Assembly: GCA_036245525.1 (NCBI GenBank)
Contig: BTPG01000007.1
Coordinates: 123,841,571-123,905,570, forward strand
Length of the DNA stretch: 64,000 nt
Direction: 5' to 3'
Source: Semisulcospira habei
Taxonomy: Eukaryota; Mollusca; Gastropoda; Semisulcospiridae
Shown here: positions 1 through 14,980 of the stretch, one piece after another
Layout: every line of letters starts with the position of its first letter
How positions within the stretch are numbered: position 1 is the first letter of the stretch
Notes under the pieces: model-generated
Seen by the model: only the letters and a program-made list of their open reading frames with translations
Databases searched by the model: none
What the model was told of the DNA's origin: nothing
Position numbers and translations under genes: made by a program

Positions 1-415
1 AGAATTTTGTTGTCGATACCATCCATCCCAGTGGACTTTTTGTTCGGCATGCTAGAAATAAATTTGCCGACTTCAGCGACGGTAATATCAGGAATGATGA
101 ATGTCTGCAGTATATGTTTTGCCTCACAATATTTTACCAGTAAACTAGGAACTTGGTACTCTGCGTTACTATTTGCAGCTGACTGAGCAAGTGTTTCAGC
201 TGTCGATAGAAAGTGATTATTTAATAGATCAGCTGACAAATGGGATGAATTTCAGGGGCTGATTTACCCTTCGTTATAACGTTCAGGGCTTTCCAAAATG
301 ATGCTGTATCATTTTTGTCCCTAATCATTTCCTGGAAAAACAGTTTTTGGACGCTCTCACTAGGTATTTAACACGATTTCGTTGTTTCTTATGTTCATCA
401 AACTGTTTTGTATAG
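1..415 (-). mobile_element. CR1/L2-like LINE fragment, cut by window edge
   Basis: The minus strand carries the linker between endonuclease and reverse transcriptase seen in the other minus-strand LINEs of this window, with a KKQRNRVKYLVRE-type basic stretch and a VGKFISSMPNKKSTG stretch. It has stops and frame breaks. The 3' part lies left of the window. Its 5' side abuts the pentanucleotide tail of the next LINE at about 416. Confidence 0.7.
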
Positions 416-3633
<3,218 letters not shown>

Positions 3634-3718
<85 letters not shown>

Positions 3719-3731
3719 ACTGACTGACTGA
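3634..3731. repeat. (GA)n followed by (CTGA)n
   Basis: About 80 bp of GA repeats are followed by four CTGA units that form the 3' tail of the next minus-strand LINE. Confidence 0.95.
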
Positions 3732-6116
3732 AACTTTATTTATCAAGGATTGAGATATTAGGCGCACAGGCCTTTCTTTCAATCTGTCCTTGCTACATCT
3801 ACTGACATATAATAACAGGCAAAGCAACATTACACTCACAAACAACATCGAAATTAATGCGAATTACGACAACACTACAAACTGCAACAATGATTTAACA
3901 AAACACACAGGTACCCATACGAAGATGTTTGCACGTGTCATAATATCCGTTTGCGGGAGCCCTCCCCAGACACTTCCACCCGGGGGGCACGCCACATATA
4001 TACTTTCACTCGAATGACATACTAAGCACATCGTTTGAATAAACTGTGCACCGGCACTGCATCCCCTGACCAGGTCTATACGGGAAGCACTCCCACAAAC
4101 GGCACGTGAACGCAAATGGTATAATAAAAATAATAGTTGCATAAAAATAAATAAAAATATATTATGTTTAGACAACACGAGATAATTAAATTTACGTTGC
4201 CTTGGATAAGTGCTTGTACAGTTTTGCTTTAAAAGCAGCTAGGGAATTAACTTGCTGTAGATGCAGAGGAATAGAATTCCACAGGAAACCACCTGAGTAT
4301 GACAAACTGGATTTATACAAATCAATGCGGGGCCGTTTTATGCTCAGGTTGCTCCGAGAGGTGCTGTATCTCTTCTCAGTAAGAGTAAAATGTTCCGATA
4401 AGTAGCCGGGGGCCTTACCCTTAAGAGCTTTGTGCACTAGTACGCACTTGTTAAATACTAAGTGTTTGTCAAGAGGAAGGAGTCCAGCTGCCTCGAGCCT
4501 CCCCTCAGTGGGTAGAGATGAGCTAGGAATAATGAGTTTGGCTGCTCTTCTGTATAGCGAATTTATTTTCTTGAACTGAACCTCGCTACAGCCATCCCAA
4601 ACTGTTGAGGCATAATCAATGTGGGGCTTGATGTATCCATTGAAAAATAGTTTACGCGTGTTCAGATTAATGACCGCTTTCAGTTTAGACAGTAAAAATA
4701 ATTTCTTTGAAATTGTCTTTCCGATGTGTATGAGATGAGGCTGCCAACTAAGTTGGTTATCTACAACTACCCCTAGTAAACGGTGCTGCTGTACTTGCTC
4801 TATGGGGACAGCTTCAAATGAGAGGTTTAGAGGCACGGGTTGCAGCTGATGTTTCTGACGTGTTGTGACTAACATGCTTTTTGTTTTATTTGGATTGACT
4901 ATCATTCTATTTCTACTGCACCATTTAGAGACTTCTTGTAGGCTCTGCTGGAGGCTGTTGGTTATGTCAGCTACAGTTTTACCGGATGCATGTAGCGTCG
5001 AATCGTCAGCAAACATGTCACACTCGGCACTAACACATGTGATGTGTAGTGGTAAATCATTAATAAAGATACAAAATAACAATGGGCCCAGAACCGAACC
5101 CTGAGGAACACCAAGCTCTACCTTACCCTCTGTGGAATAGTTACCATTTACATAGACAGCTTGTGTTCTCGCAGAAAGATAAGAGTTAAAGAATGAAAGG
5201 GCTGACGGGCTGTTGTTGTTGAAATAAACATTAAGTTTCCTCAGCAAGATTTCATGATTTATCAGATCGAACGCTTTTTTCAGGTCCAAGAATACCGTGC
5301 CAGTCATTTTGTTATTGTTGATGTTATCTAGCCATGAATCAACCATACGTACTAATGCTGAGTGGCATGAGTGTTTGGGTCTAAAACCGGACTGGAACTT
5401 ATTTAACAAGGACCGTTCTTCGAGGTACTGGAGGAGATGCTTTTGAATATGCTTCTCAAGTGGCTTTGATAAAACAGACAGAAGAGAAATGGGACGAAGG
5501 TCATTTACATCAGTAGTATCTTTGGTCTTGGGTATAGGAACAACTTTTGCTTTTTTAAACGCCACAGGAAAAGTATTGTACTGTATGCATAAGTTAAAAA
5601 TGTAAGTGAGGGGTTCAACAATATGAGGCAGTGATATGTGGAGTATATAACCATTTATTCCGTCCACACCAGCAGATGTCTTGTTCTTAAGGCACGTAAT
5701 ATAACGCCCGACTTCGTGAACAGCGATAAAGGGGATACCAAACGTATCATCGGACGATAATCGTTCCTGGCAAAACATGGACAGTTGATCCGATATTATA
5801 TACGCTGACGGATCAGGGCTGTTGGAAGTAAGTAGCTGTTCTGGAGCTGAGAGAAAGCAATTGTTTATGCTTTCCGCAGAGAATTCGTGTGGAATGATAT
5901 GAGTCTGCCTGCGCGTGTTGCTTGTTAGAGTATTCAAAGCAGTCCAAACAGAAGCAGGAGATTTTTCGTTCTCAATTGTCTTTTCAACAAATAACTTTTG
6001 AGCTTCTCGAACTAAGTACTTAACTTTGTTACGCAAACGTTTAAACTCAGCGAAGTTCTTTTCTCTTTTAGCGGTGTTTCGTGCCTCCATAGTTTGTTTG
6101 AGTTCCTCCGTTATCC

Positions 6117-6118
<2 letters not shown>
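3716..6118 (-). mobile_element. CR1/L2-like LINE with long open RT frame
   Basis: This is the best preserved minus-strand LINE of the array. The 3' terminus has AATAAA and CTGA repeats (3716-3745). The 3' UTR spans about 3746-4190, then comes an uninterrupted reverse transcriptase frame up to a (GA)n tract at 6119. The 5' half with the endonuclease is absent. Confidence 0.9.
4192..6116 (-). CDS. LINE reverse transcriptase (5'-truncated)
   Basis: An open minus-strand frame of about 640 codons encodes the linker and reverse transcriptase of a CR1/L2-like LINE. Its own start is missing: the frame continues into (GA)n (read as Ser-Leu repeats) and then unrelated 3' UTR. Visible landmarks in order are a basic linker (AKREKNFAEFKRLRNKVKYL), GFRPKHSCHSALVRM, palm motif A FLDLKKAFDLINHE, GVPQGSVLGPLLF, catalytic MFADDSTL and the C-terminal RPRIDLYKSSLSYSG block. 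The polymerase core looks intact, but without endonuclease or promoter this copy should not be autonomous. Confidence 0.85.

Positions 6119-6190
<72 letters not shown>
6119..6190. repeat. (GA)n tract
   Basis: A perfect dinucleotide run lies between the truncated 5' end of the LINE at 3716-6118 and the TGAAA tail of the next LINE. Confidence 0.95.
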
Positions 6191-6193
<3 letters not shown>

Positions 6194-6462
6194 AATGAAA
6201 TGAAATGAAATGAAACTTTATTTATGAAATGAAACTTTATTTTCCAAGGATAAAAGAATAGGTGCGCAGACCTGTTTTCATTCTTGTCCTTGCTACACAC
6301 TACAAAACAAAATAACGTACATAAAATCACTCTCTTACACACACACACACACACGCGCGCGCCGGTGTGCAAATGCCGCGTGCACAGGTTTGTGCCAGAT
6401 TAGCTTGTAGCCTATAGGCGCCAGGCCAAGCCTGCACAACCCTCCACACACACACACACACT

Positions 6463-6532
<70 letters not shown>

Positions 6533-6535
6533 AGT
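6191..6535 (-). mobile_element. LINE 3' UTR piece with duplicated terminus
   Basis: The minus-strand 3' end appears twice: TGAAA repeats plus ACTTTATTTA at 6191-6226, then TGAAATGAAACTTTATTTTCC again at 6226-6247. A 3' UTR with two (CA)n tracts follows. The same 3' UTR is present at 20233-20540. No coding sequence is attached. Confidence 0.75.
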
Positions 6536-6677
6536 ATATCATGTACACATACATTCTATTACTTAAAACTATACTACAGCAAATATAAAAAGTATAAAGG
6601 ATTTTGTACATAAAACCGCTATTGTTCCGAGTCATAAAAATCAACACGGCTCACTCCAACACTGAACATGCAACAGG

Positions 6678-6740
<63 letters not shown>

Positions 6741-7165
6741 GCAAACACACGCGCGCGCGCGCGCGTGCGCAAGCACGTAGGGATGCGCGCGTGCACACAC
6801 ATACACTTGCACACACACAGATAAACACACACCCGCACACACACGCGATAGCGGCCTCCCCGCGCCACTAAACCGCGCACAGCAGTCAAAGTAATCGCAA
6901 CCACCGCGCGCGCAGGTCGACCATAGAGCGTATATAATATACGCTCTATGGGGTCGACGCGAAGAAACAACAGCACTGCCACGCGGTGCGAGCGCCAAAT
7001 GTTGTGCCGCCTATCGACGGCATCCCGTCTGGCCAGCCGAGTCCATGGGGTCATGGATATTACATAATGCGGCTTGCTGGAATGCCAGCGGTATATTACA
7101 TGCGTTCATAAATGTTAGAAGAGAATGCAGACTATCCGTGAAATGCCGCATAAGGCGGCATGGAG
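6536..7165. other. Non-coding stretch with (CA)n and a palindrome
   Basis: No gene is visible. It holds a (CA)n/(CG)n-rich block (about 6680-6850) and a perfect 15-bp inverted repeat around one base at 6921-6951 (arms beginning CCATAGAGCGTATAT). The repeat extends outward through GTCGAC on both sides with a 2-nt bulge. The adenine-rich segment near 7165-7205 probably belongs to the 3' end of the next LINE. Confidence 0.6.
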
Positions 7166-8297
7166 TGCTACATGTAAAAATAAAAATAGAAATAAAAAAA
7201 CAAAATGAAAAATTAAGTTTTGTCTAGATATTTGAGCAGCTTGGTCTTGTAAGTTTTAAGCGATGGCGCGGCTCTAACATCCGCAGGAATAGAGTTCCAT
7301 AACTTTGCACCAGAATAGGACAATGACGACCTATAAATGTCCAGTCGAGGCATCGGTACAACAAGATTGTTCCCTGGTGTTCGACTGGACCTCGTATGAG
7401 CAAAGTGGAACAAACTATTGAGATAGGCTGGTGTTTCTCAAGGGTGATTTTGCGCATGAGCACCAACTTATTATACTTAAACTGTTTTTCAAGTGGCAAA
7501 ATGTCTAACAGCTTGAACTTATTGTCAGTACTAATGACTTCTGAGGGTCTGTCAACAATGAGTTTAATGGCTCTTCTGTGAAGCGAGTTCAGACTTTTTA
7601 AATTAGCATCGCTACTACCGTCCCAAATAGATGAGGCATAATCCAAATGTGACTGAATATGGGCATAGTAGAAGAGTTTCCTTGTTGGCTCATCAGCGAA
7701 ATGTCTCAATTTCGACAGTAGGAATATATTTTTAGATACTTTTTTACACAGTTTAGTAATGTGGCCTTGCCAGCACAACTTGTCGTCTAAGTTGATTCCA
7801 AGCGCGCGTTGTTCTCTGACTTGCTCCACAGGCTGGCCGTTAAGTGTTAGTTGAAGGGGAGGGGGGTTCAACTGATGCTTTTGCCGTGTGGTAATCAGCA
7901 TGCATTTGGTTTTAGTGGGATTAGGTCTCATGGCGTTATTTCTGCACCATTCAGATACCTCATTTAAACTGTCTTGGAGAATCTTCACCATACATGTTAC
8001 GTCTGATGACGAAACGTCCAGTGTTCCATCGTCTGCAAAAAGACTGCAAGTTACACTGGAGTCAGATATATGTAATGGAAGGTCGTTTATGAAGACAGAG
8101 AACAATAATGGACCAAGAATCGATCCCTGTGGTACTCCGTGCTCTATCACCCCTTCAGGTGAGTTTTTACCATTCACGTAGACATACTGCGTACGCCCAT
8201 GCAGATATGACGTAAGGAAGGCAAGTGTGTCTGCGCTTAGTTGATAGACATTAAGTTTTTGAACTAACGTTTTATGATTGACGAGGTCAAATGCTTT
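7166..8297 (-). mobile_element. CR1/L2-like LINE, 5'-truncated inside RT
   Basis: A minus-strand LINE copy from an A-rich 3' end (about 7166-7210) to a truncation inside palm motif A at 8297, where a (GA)n tract takes over. The reading frame shifts near 7420, where the C-terminal block (7213-7413) moves to another frame. Confidence 0.8.
7213..8296 (-). pseudogene. LINE reverse transcriptase fragment
   Basis: The minus-strand frame starts abruptly at KAFDLVNHKTL, after Ser-Leu codons from the (GA)n tract. It continues through GVPQGSILGPLLF and the catalytic LFADDGTL to the connection region. A frameshift near 7420 puts the C-terminal PRLDIYRSSLSYSGAKLWN block in the frame of 7213-7413. The endonuclease and the N-terminal half of the polymerase are missing, so it is a dead fragment. 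Confidence 0.85.
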
Positions 8298-8298
8298 T

Positions 8299-8387
<89 letters not shown>
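8298..8387. repeat. (GA)n tract
   Basis: About 90 bp of GA repeats between a truncated LINE on the left and a SINE-like element on the right. Confidence 0.95.
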
Positions 8388-8393
<6 letters not shown>

Positions 8394-8761
8394 CATTGCT
8401 TAACGTCCCGACAGCAACAAGATTTCTCAGGACGTGCCTGCACTGCTTTTGGAAAAACAAAAAAAATAAACAGAATATTGAATTATGTCGCCAGCCGGTC
8501 CAATACGTTAAATAAACCTACGACATGGGGCCTAAATAAAGCTAAGAACATTTAGCAACACACATCCAATATCAAGAGCTACAGGCAGCGCAGACTGTAG
8601 AGAGAGTTTAAAAAAGGAAAATACAGGTGAATGGACCAAGGGTAGACAGAAACACATGCCCCAGAATAGAAGGGAAAACCCACCCTTTTGGGCTGACCAG
8701 GGTGACCCTGGGAACTAAAAAGTAGTTAACCCCACCCAAGTCCCCCAGGGCAGACCCGAGT
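8388..8761 (-). mobile_element. SINE-like short element, about 375 bp
   Basis: The same sequence lies in the opposite orientation at 38963-39348, and a shorter copy lies at 22863-23013. The plus-oriented copy ends GACGTTAAGCAATGTACAA plus AATC repeats. Here that end is followed directly by (TC)n on its sense strand. There is no open frame. A SINE or a LINE 3' segment fits; no tRNA-like head or A/B boxes were established. Confidence 0.6.

Positions 8762-8762
<1 letters not shown>

Positions 8763-8847
<85 letters not shown>
8763..8847. repeat. (GA)n tract
   Basis: A perfect GA run bounded by the SINE-like element and the TGAAA tail of another minus-strand LINE. Confidence 0.95.
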
Positions 8848-8850
<3 letters not shown>

Positions 8851-8947
8851 GAAATGAAACTTTATTTTCCAAGGATAAAAGAATAGGTGCGCAGACCTTT
8901 TTTCATTCTTGTCCTTGCTACAAACTACATAAAAACACACACGCACG

Positions 8948-8979
<32 letters not shown>

Positions 8980-9334
8980 CACGCGCACACACACACACGC
9001 ACACACACACACACACACACACGCACGCCGGCACACACACGCGCTTGCACACACTCACCCACACACGCGCGCACGCACACACACGGAAGTACGTAAATCA
9101 GTCAGAGTTAGGTCAGACCCCGCCACGGCTCACACATTGGATTAAAGGCCGGGACAAACGTGGTATCGTGATGTATGTCCGGGGCCTTCAACCAACGCCC
9201 GCGTCAGACGAAGCACAGTCCCGACCCAAGTCTGGCTAATATGCATTACATACGATACATGAAATACTACTACATAATAAACACACATATAGTATACATT
9301 GCACACTGATAAGACTACATTCGGTACATTGAAC
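8848..9334 (-). mobile_element. LINE 3' UTR piece with (CA)n
   Basis: The minus-strand terminus TGAAATGAAACTTTATTTTCC and following 3' UTR match the piece at 6226-6330, then run into an impure (CA)n block (8935-9085). Beyond 9095 the sequence is unassigned and holds no frame. It ends at the target duplication of the next element. Confidence 0.65.
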
Positions 9335-9347
9335 GCAAAAACTGTAA

Positions 9348-9680
9348 AGAAGTACCCAACGGAGAAAGAAACACGCTTAGAAAAAACGGTACAACACAAT
9401 TTATTAATATTTCGGGTAAATACCCTTTGTCAAAATAGACAAACAAACAGAGACATTATTTGCTACTTATCTTCAGATGCAGAAGGAATGTGGCACATTC
9501 CTTCTGCATCTGAAGATAAGTAGCAAATAATGTCTCTGTTTGTTTGTCTATTTTGACAAAGGGTATTTACCCGAAATATTAATAAATTGTGTTGTACCGT
9601 TTTTTCTAAGCGTGTTTCTTTCTCCGTTGGGTACTTCTTTGCATTTCACACGCTTGGCAGTCACCTTTTTGGTCTGGATT
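9348..9680. mobile_element. Hairpin retroposon-like element, 333 bp
   Basis: A long near-perfect inverted repeat meets in the middle at GGAATGTGGCACATTCC (about 9487-9503). Perfect 13-bp direct repeats (GCAAAAACTGTAA at 9335-9347 and 9681-9693) flank it and are best read as the target site duplication. One end is short (AGAAGTACCCAACGG) and the other longer (ending GGTCTGGATT). The same asymmetry is seen in the copy at 54172-54522. It does not encode a protein. Confidence 0.85.
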
Positions 9681-9920
9681 GCAAAAACTGTAAGCATAAA
9701 CGTCAAGATTATCTAGACGTTTTACTTCCTCCTGACTAACCCAACACACACATACATGCACGCAAGATGCACGCACGCACACACATACACACACACACGC
9801 ACACGCACATGCACGCACACACCAGCATAAACAAATATGCACGCACACACTGTTCCTCACACATGCACGCACACACATACACACGCGCCCACACACTGCA
9901 TGTTTAATAACAGTCATTAT

Positions 9921-10848
9921 TCAGAACGCAGTAGTCGCGTGCGCTTTGTTCGGCGGCTCAATTAAGTGCCGGAATAGTCTTGCTTTGAAGGTGGACAATG
10001 AAGATGCTTCGGTAATATTGGCCGGAAACGAGTTCCACAGTTTGGCCCCTGAATATGACAGACTAGTTTTGAATATATCGAGTCGTGGCCTAGGTACTGA
10101 CAGTTTGTTCCTTGATGTCTTGTATGGTGTGTTAGCATCCTTAAACAAATCCGAGACGTACCGCGGGGTTTTGGATTTTCGGACTTTAAACATTAACACG
10201 CCCTTATTGAACAAAAAAGAGGTTACGTAACGGAAGCATGTCAAGGGCCCTAAGTCGCTCGTCAGTGCTGTCTCTGCTATTAGGAAGGATTAGCTTGGCT
10301 GCCCTCCGGTGGAGGGAATTAAGCCTCTTTAAGCACGCATCACTACTCCCGTCCCAGACTGTAGATGCGTAGTCAATGTGGGACTGGATGTGAGCGCTGA
10401 AGAAGAGTTTTCTAGTTGGTGAGTTCGTAAAGTAAATAAGTTTTGAAAGGAGAAATAGATTTCTGGACACAATTTTGCACACACTGTTTACATGCGCATG
10501 CCATGTCAATTGATCGTCTATAATGACGCCTAACAGCCGGCGCTCCTTAACTTGTTTAATCGGCTGACAGTTAAGGGAAAGGCTAAGTGGCGGTGGGTTT
10601 AGATGGTGCTTTTGACGTGTAGTGATTAGCATGCACTCTGTTTTAGATGGGTTAAGTATCATATAGTTGTCTCGGCACCAATTTGAGACGTCTAATAGAC
10701 TATGTTGCAAAGAAGAATTAATTGTAGATATTTTTGCCGACGACACGTTGAGACTGTAGCGTCATCTGCAAACAAATTGCATCGCACATTTGATTGTGAG
10801 ATACACAAAGGCAAGTCATTAATAAAAATTAAAAACAAGAGAGGGCCT

Positions 10849-10850
<2 letters not shown>
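9921..10850 (-). pseudogene. LINE reverse transcriptase fragment, multiply frameshifted
   Basis: Three overlapping minus-strand frames (9921-10244, 10204-10746, 10692-10850) reconstruct the C-terminal half of a CR1/L2-like reverse transcriptase, from GPLLFLIFINDLPL and an FADDAT catalytic remnant to the terminal PRLDIFKTSLSYSGAKLWN block. It is truncated inside the palm at a (GA)n tract beginning near 10851. The 3' UTR side (9694-9920) has impure (CA)n. Confidence 0.85.
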
Positions 10851-10924
<74 letters not shown>

Positions 10925-10950
10925 TCAATGATCAATGATCAATGATCAAT
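10851..10950. repeat. (GA)n followed by GATCAAT repeats
   Basis: About 70 bp of GA repeats with one phase slip are followed by four heptamers (GATCAAT) that are the 3' tail of the next LINE. Confidence 0.95.
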
Positions 10951-11108
10951 GAAACTTTATTTTACAACGGTTTAGGCATTGACATCGTCATCGACACAGC
11001 CATTTTACAAACCTGCCGTTGCTAACAACTACAAGACTAACTACAAATATACATACATATAAGTAAACATAATACTTGCAAAGAGATGACAACACTATTC
11101 ACATAGAC
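10922..11108 (-). mobile_element. LINE 3' UTR fragment (heptamer-tail subfamily)
   Basis: A minus-strand 3' terminus (GATCAAT repeats, then AAACTTTATTTTACAACGG) and about 150 bp of 3' UTR. The UTR matches the 3' end of the long interrupted LINE at 12067-12240. It is cut at a (GA)n tract (11109-11166). Confidence 0.75.

Positions 11109-11166
<58 letters not shown>
11109..11166. repeat. (GA)n tract
   Basis: A GA run between the heptamer-tail LINE fragment and the TGAAA tail of the next LINE. Confidence 0.9.
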
Positions 11167-11170
<4 letters not shown>

Positions 11171-11329
11171 AATGAAATGAAACTTTATTTCTCAAGGATA
11201 AATGATTAGGTACACAGACCTTTTTTCAATCATGTCCTTGCACACGCACACACACAACACTCACACCCGCGTGATATATAAACCTAATTAAAATGGAAAG
11301 GCAAAACGTGATCATCAAAAGGCTAATTT

Positions 11330-11407
<78 letters not shown>

Positions 11408-12066
11408 GAACCTGATTTAAACATAAACGTTTAAAACTTAGTTTGAACAATAACAGCAACAACAAACTCGGCAATACAACTCAATGCGCTCGAGTCACGC
11501 CTACACAACGACACAACTATGGGCTCAAGTTTCTTTCAGCTGCCGAAATAAGCAGGCCCTGAATGTGGACAAAGACGGAGCCTCAGTAATGTCAATCGAC
11601 AACAAATTCCATAGCGTGGCTCTTGAGTAAGACAAACTAGTTTTAAATATATCGTGGCGCGGCCTTGGTATGGATAGATTGTTTCTCGCCGTTTTATATA
11701 GCGTATGAGCAGGGCTAACAAGATCTGTTAGATAACTAGGCGTTTTAGAGTGGTAGATTTTAAACATAAGTCCGCCTTTATTGTACATGAGTAACTTACG
11801 CAGAGGCAGCATGTCCAGAGCTTTGAGTCGGTCGTCGGTGCTTTCTTCACTATCCGGGTGGATTAATTTGGCTGCCCTACGGTGAAGAGCATTAAGCCTT
11901 TTTATGCACGCATCGCTACATCCGTCCCAAACTGTGGAACTATATGGGATTGAATATGTGCGTTGTACAATATTTTCCTTGTCGGTGTATCTGTAAAATA
12001 ACGTAGTTTTGAAAAAAGATATAAATTCCTGGACACTGTTCGATATACGCTGCTGACATGCGCGTG
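11167..12066 (-). mobile_element. CR1/L2-like LINE, short 5'-truncated copy
   Basis: Nearly the same sequence as the LINE at 416-1340: TGAAA tail, 3' UTR with (CA)n (11333-11404), and a C-terminal RT frame (11525-11812) with MLPLRKLLMYNKGG and RPRHDIFKTSLSYS. The frame breaks near 11815-11945. It ends abruptly at 12066, where the 3' end of the next LINE begins. Confidence 0.85.
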
Positions 12067-13215
12067 CAATATTATTTTACAACGGTTAATGCATTGACAT
12101 CGTCATTGACACAGCCATTTTACCAACCTGCCGTTGCTAACAACTACAAAACTATCTACACATGCACATACATAAATTATAAGAAAAACATAATACTTCC
12201 AAACAATTATTAACACTGATCACATAGGCAGACATACTCATAGACTCTCAGACACTCACCTCCCCCCCCCCCCCCGCCCCTCCCCTCTCCACACACACAG
12301 AGATCTAAATAGTTCAAATGATAAATGCAAAGGATAAAAAGCTTAATTGGGAATGAATTGGACCATGATAGAAAGAAACATCTTATACATGTAGTTAAGG
12401 CATCCCTAGGCCTTACGAGTGATCCACGAAATACTTGCAGAGACCCTTTTTAAAATAGGCTAGCGAGGAGGCGGGCTTTACATGGTCGGGAAGCACGTTC
12501 CAGATATGTGTAACTGAGCAGGATAAGCTGGTTTTATATAGATCAATCCTTGGTTTTGGGACTATGAAAAGCTTTCTGATGTTTCCAAGCTTGGACTCAG
12601 ACTTGCGGAACAAAGTGGAGATGTACTCAGCTGTTTTGCGCTTCCACACTTTGAACATAAAAATTGCTTTGTTATAAATTATTTGAAATGATCTTGAAGA
12701 GGCAGGAGACCTGCTTTTGTGATGTTTTCTTCTTTGGTTTGGTGTGGATCAGGGCAGATTATTTTGGCCGCCCGTCTGTGTAGGTAAGTGAGTCTCTTTA
12801 AATGGACCTCACTGCATCCATCCCATACCGTTGACGCATAATCGACGCGACAACGTATGTGAGCATTATAAAATAGTTTACGGGTATCTGAATCAGTATA
12901 ATATTTCAGTTTTGATAACATAAAGAGATTTTTTTGCTACTATTTTACATAAGGCATCTGTATGAGCTTGCCATTTGAGCTGACTGTCGATTGCAATCCC
13001 TAGCACGCGATGTTCGTTTACCTGTTCTACCTGACTACCTTTAAGTGAAAGGTTAAGTAATAGAGGTATAATCTGCTGTTTTGGGCGCATGGCGACCATC
13101 GATTTCGTTTGGACTGGATGAACAACCATAGAATTGTTTATACACCAAGCTGATACGTCATGAAGACTTTGTTGTAAGTTGTCGGAAATTACCTGTATAT
13201 CTTTACTAGTAGTAT
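12067..13215 (-). mobile_element. Long CR1/L2-like LINE, 3' part (left of nested insertions)
   Basis: The 3' UTR (12067-12410, with a C-run at 12259-12275) and RT C-terminal half (frames 12413-12658, 12679-12921 and 12893 onward) of a LINE. Its 5' part resumes at 16815. The join is shown by the segment GTAGTAT, present at 13209-13215 and again at 16804-16810, and by continuity with homologous LINEs through the FADD region. The frames are broken several times. Confidence 0.85.
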
Positions 13216-14980
<1,765 letters not shown>

